Source of the DNA: Herpetosiphonaceae bacterium
GTDB lineage: Bacteria > Chloroflexota > Chloroflexia > Chloroflexales > Herpetosiphonaceae
Assembly (NCBI GenBank): GCA_013538855.1
Contig: JABXJS010000193.1
Coordinates: forward strand, 1-43,349
Reading direction: 5' to 3'
DNA: 43,349 nt
The position numbers were made by a program, and so were the translations under genes. The stretch's first letter is position 1. Every line of letters starts with the position of its first letter. Under the pieces are notes generated by a model that ran no database searches, had not been told where the DNA came from, and worked only from the letters and a program-made list of their open reading frames with translations. Shown one piece after another: positions 1 to 10,300 of the stretch.

Positions 1-1
1 C

Positions 2-2185
2 AACCCGGCCGCGCGCTCGATCACCACGCTGCGCGCAACTGGCTCGGAGCCGTATCGCCTGGGCAGCCGCACCATCCTGCTGCCGACGCCGCCAATCGTC
101 ATCACCGACGGCCAGACGCAGACGGTCACGCTGCCGATCAGCGTCGGCCGCGCCTACGCCACCGCCTACAACGACGCGCTGTACATCTTCGTCGAGGAAG
201 GCGCAGGCAGCCATCTCTGGCGCACCGATGGCACCGTCGCCGGCACCACCGATCTGGGCGCGAGCGCGCTGCCAGTCAACACCGCAGCCTACGCGATGTC
301 GCCGGAGCCGTTCCAGCAGCTCGGCAGCAAGGTGCTGGCCTGGAACGACGAGACGCTGTGGGTGCACGATCTGGCGACCAACACGTCCAGCGCCTGGGCC
401 TTTAGCCTGGGCAGTGGCGCATTTTTGACGGGGCAGACGTTTGTGATCGGTGATGTGCTGTACACCATCTCCGTCGGTGCGAGCCAAGTGCTCTGGCGCA
501 GCGACGGCACGCCGGGCGGCACGGCGATGCTGCTGAGCGCGCCGTCGGTGATCGAGGTGCTGGGCCAAGATGCGCAGTCGCTGTATGTGGCGGTCGATGG
601 CAGCGTGCAGCGCACCGATCCGGCCAGCACCAGCATGAAGCAGCTTGGTAGTGTTGCTGGGACAATCCAGCAGTACCAGCAGCTGCCCAGCGGCAGTATC
701 GTGCTGCTGGTTTACAACCTATCGAATAGCCAGGGGACAATCTGGTCCGTCGGTAGCAATGGTTTGGAGCGGCTGTTCGCGCCGCGAACCATCAACATGG
801 GGATGCATTCCAAGAATCTGGGCGCTGTCGTGCTGTTCGAATGGGATGATGGCCAGATTGGCAACGAGCTATGGGTGACCGATGGCACTGTCGCAGGCAC
901 GCAGCCCCTGCTCGAGATGAACCCCGGCCCGGCAGGCGCGTTGTTCGTATTGGTGTCAACTGAACTCCCCACCCGGCAACTGTTTATAGCCTCATCTACG
1001 GCACAGACTGCGCTGTGGAGCACCGACGGCACGCCCGCTGGTACGCACAAGCTCGCCGATGCTGTGACGAGCGAGTTCAATGTGCTTAGTCAGCATCGGG
1101 GCTATATCTACTTCACCATGCGTGATCGGGATGGTGTGCGTGCCCTCTGGGTCAGCGACGGCACGCCCGCTGGCACGCACCGCTTGATCACTGTCGACAT
1201 CGATATTCTGCCATGGCACCGCAGTGTGGACTTTTTCGGCGTCGCTGGCTCTGCCGTCCTGTTCAAGCTTGAGCCTGGGTTCAACCAAGGCTATGAGCTA
1301 TGGGGCACGCAGGCTGGCGCGGCCACGATCAGCCAGCTCGGCGACATCTACCCTGGCCCCGCTGGCTCCGCACCGGAGCTGCTGGCCAGCGCTGCTACGC
1401 ACGTCTTCTTCAGCGCCGACGACGGCACCCACGGCCGCGAGTTGTACGTCACCGACGGCACGCCCGCTGGCACTGTCGCGCTCGGCGACATCTACCCCGG
1501 CCCCCGTGGCTCTGCCGTGACGTTCGCCACGCTGCTTGATGATCAGCTGTTCTTCGCCGCCGACGATGGCGTCCACGGCCTGGAGCCGTGGATCAGCGAC
1601 GGCACGCCCGCTGGCACGTCCATGCTCGCCGACGTGGCCCCCGGCGTTGCTGGCTCCATCGGCGAGCCAGCGCAGCGCTTCGACAGCGATCTCGCCGCCG
1701 CGTTTACGCCGGAGGCCGGCATGCAGCTCTTCACCCTGGTGGGCAGCTATGTGACCTTCACGGCCAACGATCTGGTGCACGGCTTCGAGCTGCACGCCAT
1801 CGCCCTCGACCCTGCGCCGAGCATCAGCGCGCCCGACCATGCCTTTGCGCCGCCGCTGGGCCTGGCCCGGCTGCCGATTGCGCTGCGCAGCGGCGCCCAG
1901 CCGATCTCCGGCGCGGTCACGCTCACGCTCACGCTCGATCCGGCGCTGACCTACGTGGACACCACCGCGAGCGTGACGCCGACGCTCAACGGCACCACGC
2001 TGACCTGGGTGTTCGCGACGCCGCCGGTCGAGCAGCCCTGGCAGGCGCGGGTGCAGCTGCCTGACGGGCCGCTCGGCACCAGCTACGCGCTCCAGTGGTC
2101 GGTGACCACCAGCGCTGGCACGCTGACCAAAGACGTAACCCTGACGAGCGCCGCGCAGGTGTTCCTGCCCAGCGTGCGCCGCTAA
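2..2185 (+). CDS. ELWxxDGT-repeat secreted protein A (5'-partial)
   Basis: The reading frame is open from the window edge, so the N-terminus and signal peptide lie outside; 727 codons are visible. The visible part is a chain of about nine degenerate ELWxxDGTxxGT repeats (forms such as LWRTDGTVAGT, ELWVTDGTVAGT, ELYVTDGTPAGT), each separated by strands that often include DIYPGP. After the repeats comes an Ig/DUF11-like domain (roughly the last 110 residues, starting near APDHAFAPPLGLARLP), and the protein ends in QVFLPSVRR. It is a close paralogue of B (3239-6979): the LPTPPIVITDG segment near the window start matches the middle of B, and the last ~90 residues are almost the same. Function is unknown; repeats of this type occur in large exported proteins, and a beta-propeller or surface-adhesin fold is only an inference. 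Confidence 0.9.
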   Translation, partial: NPAARSITTLRATGSEPYRLGSRTILLPTPPIVITDGQTQTVTLPISVGRAYATAYNDALYIFVEEGAGSHLWRTDGTVAGTTDLGASALPVNTAAYAMSPEPFQQLGSKVLAWNDETLWVHDLATNTSSAWAFSLGSGAFLTGQTFVIGDVLYTISVGASQVLWRSDGTPGGTAMLLSAPSVIEVLGQDAQSLYVAVDGSVQRTDPASTSMKQLGSVAGTIQQYQQLPSGSIVLLVYNLSNSQGTIWSVGSNGLERLFAPRTINMGMHSKNLGAVVLFEWDDGQIGNELWVTDGTVAGTQPLLEMNPGPAGALFVLVSTELPTRQLFIASSTAQTALWSTDGTPAGTHKLADAVTSEFNVLSQHRGYIYFTMRDRDGVRALWVSDGTPAGTHRLITVDIDILPWHRSVDFFGVAGSAVLFKLEPGFNQGYELWGTQAGAATISQLGDIYPGPAGSAPELLASAATHVFFSADDGTHGRELYVTDGTPAGTVALGDIYPGPRGSAVTFATLLDDQLFFAADDGVHGLEPWISDGTPAGTSMLADVAPGVAGSIGEPAQRFDSDLAAAFTPEAGMQLFTLVGSYVTFTANDLVHGFELHAIALDPAPSISAPDHAFAPPLGLARLPIALRSGAQPISGAVTLTLTLDPALTYVDTTASVTPTLNGTTLTWVFATPPVEQPWQARVQLPDGPLGTSYALQWSVTTSAGTLTKDVTLTSAAQVFLPSVRR

Positions 2186-2202
2186 GCACCTGTGTTTGTC
2201 CG

Positions 2203-2245
2203 CAGGCCGCCCAGCGCCATCCTCCAGCGCTGGGCGGCCTGTTTG
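2203..2245 (+). terminator. Strong 3' hairpin after protein A
   Basis: A perfect 15-bp stem (CAGGCCGCCCAGCGC at 2203-2217 with GCGCTGGGCGGCCTG at 2227-2241) has the loop CATCCTCCA and is followed by TTTG. It starts 17 bases after the stop codon of A. The loop and 3' arm recur in the hairpins behind gene B. Confidence 0.8.
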
Positions 2246-3070
2246 TGCGCCCGCGCTCGGCTCACGGGGCGCTGCGGGTACTGTGGCGCGATTGTGCCGC
2301 ATGGCTGGTCGGGCGCTGTCTATTTGAAAAAGAAGCGTCGATGGTTGAGCGTCCGTGGTTCAGCTGCGACGCGGCGCTGGTGCCAACCCCCACGTTCGAT
2401 TGATCGGCGACCACACACGCGGTCGGACCAGCTCACCCTGCACTGTTGCGCGCACAGCGCAATACGTCATAGTACGATGCATCCTCCAGAAAATACTCAC
2501 GGAATGGGTCCATCAAACAAGCTGGCCATGGCGCAGCTCTGGCATCGACGAGCGCTTGCTGCTGTAGCTACTGCTTTGCACATGGCTGCTAACGCTCGGC
2601 TGCTACGGATGCTCACAGTGATGCTTCTTAGCGGGCGGCTTGCTAGCCTGACTACCGCCGCCGCGCCGCTGCCACAGCCAAGCGCCAGCCGCCCGGAGTT
2701 GGCTCGCTCCACGCCAGCAGCGTTGCCTGGTAGGGCCAATTAGCTATGGTGGCCGCGCTGGCGGGGAATCGTTACACTGCGGCGGGGGATTTTTGGGAAA
2801 TGCTGGCTGCTGGTTGGGCCAGCGGCTCAGCATGGTGTCTGCGCTGGTGGTTGCCGCAGCGCTGATTGCCCTGGCAGCGGCTGGCGCTGTGCGGCACCCT
2901 GCTGCGATGGGGTGCGCCGTGCGCTCGGCGGCCAGCGGCTGCGGGGCAGCCCACCCGCAGCCGCAGCGCCCCACCGCGCAACGGGCGGGCCTGATCAGCG
3001 CTGACTCTGCTGGCTGAGCTGTGGCGGTTTTCCACCGCCGCGTCTTTCAGCAACCAGCGGCGCACGGGCA
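2246..3070. other. Non-coding stretch between convergent A and B
   Basis: No ORF here has a ribosome-binding site or recognisable protein. It holds a copy of the dispersed motif (2326-2360, GAAAAAG then TGGTTGAGCGTCCG) and an orphan AATCGTTACAC (2767-2777) that matches half of the promoter motif found upstream of B and D but lacks the partner element. The rest is GC-rich sequence in which I see no structure. Confidence 0.5.
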
Positions 3071-3190
3071 GCCGCCCAGCGCTGGAGGATGGCGCGAGGC
3101 GGCGGTGTGGGGCGGCGAGCGGCGCATGCTGGCAGGAAGACCTGCGCGGCGCTGGTGTGCGTGGCGGCCGCTGCGCCTCCGTTGTGGATA
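3071..3190 (-). pseudogene. Duplicated 3' end of gene B (remnant)
   Basis: This block is a diverged direct copy of 3195-3316, offset by 124 bases. It repeats the hairpin (arms 3071-3082 and 3092-3103, loop TGGAGGATG) and the last codons of B: the minus-strand translation still reads TSAAQVFLP before losing the normal end. The stop of B has been lost in the copy. It has no start and is a non-functional tail duplication; the second hairpin may act as a backup terminator. Confidence 0.65.
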
Positions 3191-3194
3191 GGGA

Positions 3195-3227
3195 GCCGCC
3201 CAGCGCTGGAGGATGGCGCTAGGCGGC
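3195..3227 (-). terminator. 3' hairpin after protein B
   Basis: On the minus strand a 12-bp stem (arms 3195-3206 and 3216-3227, one G.U pair) surrounds the loop CATCCTCCA, 11 bases after the stop codon of B. It is the same hairpin as behind gene A. There is no T tract. Confidence 0.6.
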
Positions 3228-3238
3228 GGTGTGGGGGG

Positions 3239-6200
3239 TTAGCGCCGCACGCTGGGCAGGAAGACCTGCGCGGCGCTGGTGAGCGTAGCGGCTTGGCTGC
3301 GCGTCTCCGTTGTGGACTGCACGGTCCACAGAAGTGCATAGTGGGTGCCGAGCGGCGCGCTTGGCAGGCGCACGCGCACCTGCCACGGCTGCTCGACCGG
3401 CGGCGTTGCGAACACCCAGGTCAGCGTGGTGCTGTCCACGGTCGGCGTGACGCTCGCGGTGGTGTCCACGTAAGTCAGCGCCGGATCAAGCGTCAGCGTC
3501 ACGGTCATTGGGCCGCGCGGGACTGTGATGCCGGAGGTTTGCAGCGCAAACGGCAGCCGCGCCAAGCCCGCTGGCGGCGCATAGCTCTGTGCAGGCGTGT
3601 CGAAGCTCAGCGTATTGAGCGTGATCGCCCACAGCTCGTCGCCGTGCACAAGGTCGTTGGCGTAGAACACAAGGTAGTCGCCGACCGGCTGGAAGCGCGG
3701 CTGGCGTCCGGCCACCGTGGTCGCATGGAAGCGTGGCGCTGGCTCGCTGACGCCGCTGGCGCTGCCGGGAGCGATGTCGCCCAGCCTGAAGGTGCCCAGC
3801 TCGGTGCCGTCGCTGACCCACGGCTCGGTGCCGTGCTGCTCGTCGCTGGCGGCGAAGACGAGGCGGCCGTCGATCAGGGTGGCTGTGGCGGCCTGGGGCT
3901 TTAGGCCAGCGGGGCCAGGTATGCTGTCCTTGACCATGCGCGTGCCCGCCGGGGTGCCATCGGTGCGCCACAGCTCGCGGCCGTGCACGCCGTCATCGGC
4001 GCTGTAGAGCATGGTCTGCGCGTCGAGGGCAGCGAGCGCCTGCGGGTCGCTGCTGGCGGTGCCGGGCTGGCTGTCGCCAAGCAGGATGAGCTGGCTGAAG
4101 TCGGCGCTGGTGGCCCACAGCTCGCGACCAGTGGCGGCGGTGGCCAGGGCCAGGAAAACGTGGTCGGCGCTGGCGGCGAGCACGGTGGGCTGAGCGGTCA
4201 GCGCCGCAAGCTGGTGGGTGCCTGCGGGCGTGCCATCGGTGCGCCAGAGGGTGCTGCCGCTGGTGTCGGTGGCGCTGAACAGCAGCTGGCTGGTGCTGGT
4301 GACGAGCGCGGTTACGCTGCTGAGGGGGCTGGTGCTCAGCGGCAGCGTGCCGCCGGGGGTGCCGTCGGTGCTCCACAGCTCTAGGCCGCTGGGGCCAGTG
4401 CCAGTGAAGAGCTGGCGACCGTTGGTCTGCGCAACAAAGTGGACGTCGGCATCGGCGGGGCCGGGGTTGATGTCGGTCAACTGCACGGTGCCGGTGAGGG
4501 TGCCGTCGGTGGCCCATAGCTCTCTGCCCGTGTCGGGCGAGTGGAAGGGCACGAGCATGATCTGATCGAGCGCGACGGGCTGTTGCAGGTCTATCCGCGT
4601 CGTCGTCAGGAGGATCTGCATCCCGCTTGGTGTCACGCCGCCCAGCGACAGTCCACCGTTGGAATAATCATTATATCCCTCGAAAATGATGGTGCCATTT
4701 GCGAGATTATAGGTAAACGGCAGCCAGAGGCCGCTGGCGAACTGGCCCAGATAGTGTAAGGTCGTACTGGTGGGATCGGTCAGGTAAAAGATATGCAAAG
4801 GGAAGGATCGGGCATTGAAGTAGTAGGCTGATTGGTCGGCGGTGCTGCCGAGCATGGTGAAAGCCAGTGGACTATTAATGGACGTGCTGGTGAGCACGAC
4901 AGTGTTGGTGAGGGTGCCATCGGTCGCCCACAGGGCGCCAGGAGTAAGCGGTGTGAACTCAGCCGAAGGTGGCTTGGCATAGCTGTAGACATACAGCCAG
5001 TTCTCGGTTGCGAGCGTCTGCGCTAGGTTTGCGGGCGGTGATGATACCATGTACGGGCGCGTGGACATGGTGAAGGTGTCCATATTGATGAGGCTGAGTT
5101 GATAGCTGGTGTTCGCTTGAGAGGGCCACAGCACGAGCGTGTGCTTGTAGAGCGTGGCGTAGTCGTTGGTGCGCTGCCCCGCGCCGACCTGCAAGGAGAG
5201 GGCAAACTCTTTGATGAAGGTGGTGCCGCTGCTGGTGCCGTCGGTGCGCCAGAGCCGCGTGTGCGCGCCATCGATATCGACGAAGATGTAGAGTGCGCCG
5301 TTGTACTCTACGCTCAGGGCGGTGCCCGCGCTGATCGGCAGTGTTTCGGTCTCGGTCTGCCCTGCGGTGATCACCAGCGGCGGGCTGGGAAAGATCAGCG
5401 TGTGCGGACCAAACACCACTGGCTCCAACGTGTCTTCTGTGCGTAGCGCCTGCACCGCGTGCTGCGCTGGATCGATGGTGAGCAGGGTCTGGCTGGCGTT
5501 CGCGTTGAGCTGCATGTACTGGATGCCAGCTGTTGTGGTGATGACGCTGCTGTCCGGATCGTTGTAGGCGCTCAGCGAGCCAGGCGCGGCGCTGCTGATG
5601 TCGGTGATCTGCTGCGTGCCCGCTGCGGTGTTGTCGGTGCGCCAGAGGCTATCGTAGGCGTTGAATACAGTCCCCTGACCCCATAGTGTGAAGCCTGACA
5701 CCGCTCCAGCGCTGTCATTGCGCTCAATCAGCCGTTCTAGCCGCGTGCCATCGTAGCTGTGAAGATAGTATTCATCAGGAACTTGGCCAGGCCGAAAGTA
5801 TGAGCTGATGTAGAGGTGATCTGCTGTTGGGGTGAGGCTGATGACACTGTTGATGAGAATAGTGGGTTGAGCATTGGCCTGTGGCTCTAGCACAGCCATG
5901 TACGTTTGAGTTGTCATTAAAAGAACCGCCAGCTTGCCGTTGATCGCATTCAGCTCAACAACTTTCTCATATGGGAATGCGTCAACGGCCTCATAGGCGG
6001 TGACGGTGCTGGCGCTGCCAGGATCGTAGAGCCGGATCACACGCTGGTTGGGGCTGATGTAGGCGAGCTGGCCGTTGATCGGCGTCAGCCCGCTCCCGCA
6101 CTCGGCGGCGATTATCTGCGTGCCGGCGGGCGTGCCGTCCGAGCGCCATAGCCCACACGAGCCATCGGCGCGCGTGGCGCGGAAGTACAGCGTGCTGTCA

Positions 6201-6979
6201 GCTGCGCTGACCTCCTCTACCTGCACATCGGCCTGCACCAGCGTGGTGTTGGCCGTGCTGTGATCGGTGCGCCACAGGCCCCAGCTCGTCCCATCGAAGG
6301 CCGTGAAGTACAGCCAGCCGTTAACCACGATGAACTGCTGCGGGTTGCTGCCCGCCGGGCCGGGGTTGATGTCCTTGACGCGCACGGTGTCGCTGCTCGC
6401 GCCATTGGAGCGCCACAGCTCGGCCCCGCCCGCCGCATCGACGCCCACGAATAGCAGGCGCGCATTCAGCTTGACCAGATCGTCGCCAGCGACGATCGTA
6501 TCCACATAATCGTAGGCCAGCTCAAAGACGTGCGTGCCCGCGGCGGTGCCATCGGTGCGCCAGAGCTGGCGCGGGCCGCCGACGGCATCAAAGGCCCAGA
6601 ACCAGGCTTCGCCGTCGATGGCGTGGAAGAAGCGCGGATCGCTGCTGGCGACACCGGGCAGCAGGTCGGCCAGCAACTGCGTGGTGCTGGCGGTTCCATC
6701 GGTGACCCACAGCTCACGGCCGCTGGCGGGCTGGAGCGCGGTGAAGACGAGGCGCGTGTCAGAGAGCGGCGTGAAGTCGGCCAGAGCCGTATTGACTTCG
6801 CTGGCGGGCACTGGCTCGCTGGCGTAGTCATCGATTAAGAACGGGTGGGTGCTGCTGGCGGCGGCGGACGGCGGGGCTGATCGCGTAGGCTGCTCGGCAG
6901 CGACAGGCGCGTGTGCTGGCATGGCGAGCAGACCGATGAGCACAGTCAGCAGGATGCATGCGAAACGATATGGGCGCAT
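3239..6979 (-). CDS. ELWxxDGT-repeat secreted protein B
   Basis: 1246 residues. The start at 6979 is chosen because AAGGAGAG lies 7 bases upstream and the product begins with a clean signal peptide (MRPYRFACILLTVLIGLLAM, cleavage near AHA); the frame is open further upstream without support. After a short linker (FLIDDY) come about 14 ELWxxDGT-type repeats. Repeats near residue 270 carry a Cys pair (GSCGLWRSDGT and AECG) that is also present in C and D and may form a disulfide. A C-terminal Ig/DUF11-like domain (LDPALTYVDTTASVTPT) is followed by the tail QVFLPSVRR. The N-terminal ~280 residues are close to D, while the middle differs strongly. It is likely exported and cell-surface or matrix associated; ligand and role are unknown. 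It has its own promoter-like motif at 7034-7061. Confidence 0.92.
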   Translation of the reverse strand: MRPYRFACILLTVLIGLLAMPAHAPVAAEQPTRSAPPSAAASSTHPFLIDDYASEPVPASEVNTALADFTPLSDTRLVFTALQPASGRELWVTDGTASTTQLLADLLPGVASSDPRFFHAIDGEAWFWAFDAVGGPRQLWRTDGTAAGTHVFELAYDYVDTIVAGDDLVKLNARLLFVGVDAAGGAELWRSNGASSDTVRVKDINPGPAGSNPQQFIVVNGWLYFTAFDGTSWGLWRTDHSTANTTLVQADVQVEEVSAADSTLYFRATRADGSCGLWRSDGTPAGTQIIAAECGSGLTPINGQLAYISPNQRVIRLYDPGSASTVTAYEAVDAFPYEKVVELNAINGKLAVLLMTTQTYMAVLEPQANAQPTILINSVISLTPTADHLYISSYFRPGQVPDEYYLHSYDGTRLERLIERNDSAGAVSGFTLWGQGTVFNAYDSLWRTDNTAAGTQQITDISSAAPGSLSAYNDPDSSVITTTAGIQYMQLNANASQTLLTIDPAQHAVQALRTEDTLEPVVFGPHTLIFPSPPLVITAGQTETETLPISAGTALSVEYNGALYIFVDIDGAHTRLWRTDGTSSGTTFIKEFALSLQVGAGQRTNDYATLYKHTLVLWPSQANTSYQLSLINMDTFTMSTRPYMVSSPPANLAQTLATENWLYVYSYAKPPSAEFTPLTPGALWATDGTLTNTVVLTSTSINSPLAFTMLGSTADQSAYYFNARSFPLHIFYLTDPTSTTLHYLGQFASGLWLPFTYNLANGTIIFEGYNDYSNGGLSLGGVTPSGMQILLTTTRIDLQQPVALDQIMLVPFHSPDTGRELWATDGTLTGTVQLTDINPGPADADVHFVAQTNGRQLFTGTGPSGLELWSTDGTPGGTLPLSTSPLSSVTALVTSTSQLLFSATDTSGSTLWRTDGTPAGTHQLAALTAQPTVLAASADHVFLALATAATGRELWATSADFSQLILLGDSQPGTASSDPQALAALDAQTMLYSADDGVHGRELWRTDGTPAGTRMVKDSIPGPAGLKPQAATATLIDGRLVFAASDEQHGTEPWVSDGTELGTFRLGDIAPGSASGVSEPAPRFHATTVAGRQPRFQPVGDYLVFYANDLVHGDELWAITLNTLSFDTPAQSYAPPAGLARLPFALQTSGITVPRGPMTVTLTLDPALTYVDTTASVTPTVDSTTLTWVFATPPVEQPWQVRVRLPSAPLGTHYALLWTVQSTTETRSQAATLTSAAQVFLPSVRR

Positions 6980-7316
6980 AATCGCTCTCCTTATGGTGTG
7001 ATGGTGATCTGATGGTGTCGCGTTCATAATCCATGACTCGCCGTGCCGCCGAATCGTTACACAGCTGCTGCTGCCACGTGCGCTGTACCCTTGCACAGCG
7101 TGACGGCACGCTTCAGCGTGGTTGAGCGTCCGCTGGTTGGGCTGGCAGCTGGTGGTGTCGCCCCACGCCGCAGTGCGACGGCAAAGCCGTGGACGGGGCA
7201 AAAAGCGCCGTGGTTATGCGCTGCTCGTGCAGGCGGCCTGCGCGGCACCGCGGGCGCAGCAGCATGGCCGCGCCCTGTAGAGCGGACTGCCTGGTCGTGC
7301 TTCGATTACGATCCGC
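6980..7316. other. Intergenic region between B and C
   Basis: Contains the putative promoter of B (7034-7061) and two copies of the dispersed motif: 7111-7140 (CAGCGTGGTTGAGCGTCCG) and 7199-7222 (CAAAAAGCGCCGTGGTTATG). No ORF with a ribosome-binding site or recognisable product is seen. Confidence 0.55.
7034..7061 (-). promoter_or_regulatory. Conserved promoter-like motif upstream of B
   Basis: On the minus strand TGTAAC (7056-7061), a 15-base spacer, then CGAGTCA (7034-7040). The inner edge is 55 bases from the start codon of B. The same element, with the same spacer, lies upstream of C and D. The layout resembles an ECF-sigma promoter (AAC and GTC cores), but the sigma factor is unknown. 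Confidence 0.55.
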
Positions 7317-10300
7317 CTAGCGCTGCACCAGCGGGACGTGCACCTGATACGCGCTGACCAGCTCGATCTGATGGATAGCTGTGCTGGTCATCTGCGGGCT
7401 GCTGAGCGTCGCCTGGTAGCGGCTGCCGACTGTTCCGCTCGGCAGCTGGAGCTCAACGCTCCAGCTGAAGCGCGCCGCCGCCTGCGCCGGGATGCGCCAG
7501 CTAATCTGCTGTCCGGCAATGCTTGGGGTGAGGCCGCTGCTGTCGCCAAGGTAGGTCACGCCAGGATCGAGCGTCAGCGTCACGCTGATTGGCTGGGCTG
7601 TAAGCTGCTGGTTCTCTAGCGCCAGCGGCAGCACCGTGCGCTCATGCACCAGCACGCGCGCTGGTGCCGCAAGCATGCCCAGCGCCGTCAGCGGCAGATG
7701 CTGCACTGCCGTGCCATGCACAAGGTCGTCGGCGGCCCAAAACAGCTCGCTACCGTTGTCGGTGAAGCTTGGCCATCCGGCCTGCTGTGGATCATCGCCG
7801 CGGTTGATCGGCGCAACGCTCCAGTTGTCGGTTGAACCATAGGAGCCATACGCCGACCATAGCCGCGGGTTGGTCGTGTAGCGATCCTCGAGCCGATACA
7901 GCGAGCTGGCGGGGCCTGGCGCGGTGTCAACAAGCAGCGTGGCCTGCGCGCTGGTGGCGAACCATGGCTCGTAGCCGTGCCGACCGTCGTTGGCGGCCAG
8001 CACGACGCCGCCTGGCACCGCATACAGCGCAAATGGCACAGTGCGCTGCGGAAATATCCACGCCGCATTAAAGGTCGGCTGGGGGTTCACGCCGTCAGCT
8101 GGGCCAGGGTTGATGTCGGCCACCAGATGCGTGTGCGCCGGATCACCGTCGGTGGCCCACAGCTCATGGCCTGTCGCCGCGTCAAAGCCCACGAAGAAGA
8201 GCGTGGCGCCTGACACGCGCCACGAGCCGCCGGGAGAGGCCGCCAACACCGCATCATGAACTCGTTCGGTGACGCTGCCGTTGGAGCGCCACTGCTGCGT
8301 GCCGCTGGCGGTGTCGACGCGGAAGTACAGCCACTCTTGAAACGCCACCAGGTCGTGGATGGAGCTGGCTGGCGGCAGGGCCTCGCTGAAGGTGTGCACA
8401 ACCTCGGTGCCCGGTGGGGTGCCATTGGTGCGCCAGAGCTGCTTGACGCCAGCAAAATAGACATAGTCTTCAACCCGTGTGAGATCGTGAAAGACCGGCG
8501 CGAGGAACGGTGTCGATGTCAGGTAGAGGGTTTGCTGCCAGCCAATTGCCTGGCTCCATAGTTTGTAGCTGACACCGTTGTAGTCGTGGCGAACGGTGTA
8601 GATGATGCGGTCGTCCAGTGCTACCGCCTCGGCGAAGTCATACGAGAGCGTATCGGCTGGCGGCAAGATCTGCGTGCCCGCCGCTGTGCCGTCAGTCTCC
8701 ACTGTATGGCCGCCGTCATCGTTCTTGTAGCCCATCCAGAAGGTGCTAGCGTTGGCGGTGTCGCGCTGGTTGGCGGTCGGCCACGTTGTCAGCGTCAGAT
8801 TGTTCTCCGCTGAGCCATCGCTGCTGAACAGGATCATATTAAAGCCGCTGCTGCATGCGCCAACCAGCCGCGCACTCTGGTTGGTCGGCGTGATCCGGCG
8901 CATGGTTGGGCACCAGGAGCTGCTGCTGTAGTTGCTGGTGCGCGTATCAAGCTGTAGGACGGTTGTGCTGCGGCTGGCGCTCGTCGCCAGCACCGCGTTG
9001 GGCAGCGCGGCGATGCTCAGCAGCGTTGTCGCTGGTGCGCTGCCGCCGATGTCTTTGATGCGATAGGTGCCTGCCTCCGTGCCGTCGCTGAGCCATGGCT
9101 CGCTGTTGACATTGCAGCACCGGTATCCAGCCCGCACATCGCCCTGAAAGATGACGTGATCGCCCCACGCCGCTAGCTCACTCGCGCTGATTCCGGTCTC
9201 ATAGGTGGTCACAGGGTCAAGGCTGCTGCCGTCATACTTGTAGAGCCGGAAGTCCGACCAGTGCGCTCCCCAGTCTAGCTCAGCATAGATGTGCTGATCT
9301 GTGCCGATAAACAGCGTTTCATTGGCCGCGACGATGGTGCTGATCGTCGTCCCATAGCCGTACATACCGCCTTCCATCAGCGGAACTATGCCGTCGCCGA
9401 TGGTGTAGCGCAGCAGGCGCGAGTCGACGCGGAAGGGGCTGCCGTCGGCTTCAAGCCAGCCGATAAATCTGTGCTGGACAAGGTAGACCGAGCTAGCGCC
9501 CAGCGCCCCGCGCCCGGCCAGCATCTGCACAATGCTGCCTGTGTCGCTGTAGACCGCCTGCGCGCTCAGCGCTGTTCCGTCGCTAACGTACAGCGTGTGC
9601 TGGTCGGCACTGGTAAAGGCCAGCGCGCCGCTGACGTCGGTGAGCATGCGTCCACACGCTGTGGCCACTTGCACCGTCCCGGCCTGGCTGCCATCGCTGC
9701 GCCAGACGCCACAGTTGCCCGCTGCATCGCTGCCGCTGAAGTACACGCCCTGCGCGCTGGCGATCATCGCGGTAATCTGGACGCCAGGGTAGATCTGCGT
9801 GGTGTTGGCGCTGGTGCGGTCGGTGCGCCAGAGGCCCCACTGCTGGCCATCGAAGGCGCTGAAGTACAGCCAGCCGCCCACGCCGGTGAAGTGCTGCGGA
9901 TCGCTGCTGCCGGGGCCAGGGTTGATGTCCTTCACGCGCACGGTGTCGGCTGCGCCGTTGGAGCGCCATAGCTCCGCGCCGCCAGCGGCATCCACGCCCG
10001 CAAACAGCAGCCGTGCGTTGACCTTGGCCAGCTCGCCTGACCGAATCTCGCTGACTTTTGCATAGGCCACGCTCAGCGGCATGGTGCCGCTGCTGGTGCC
10101 ATCAGTGCGCCACAGCTGGCGCGGCCCGTCGTCGCCGTCGTAGGCCCAGAACCAGACCTCGCCATCGATGACGGTGAGGTCAATTGGGTCGCTGCTGGCC
10201 GGGCCAGGGTAAAGATCGGCCAGCAGGAGTGTGCCCGTCAGTGTGCCGTCGGTGGTCCATAGCTCGCGCCCCGTCTCCGCAGTGACGGCGGTGAAGAGCA

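Noticed and set aside
2192-2743. 183-codon plus-strand frame after protein A
   Set aside because: It starts inside the terminator hairpin, has no ribosome-binding site and an implausible composition.
2767-2777. AATCGTTACAC, a third copy of the B/D promoter block
   Set aside because: The matching GAGTC box is absent at the required spacing and no gene follows; probably a decayed or orphan copy.
6980-7201. N-terminal extension of protein B to an upstream ATG
   Set aside because: It would cover the conserved promoter motif and hide a good signal peptide; the start at 6979 has AAGGAGAG.
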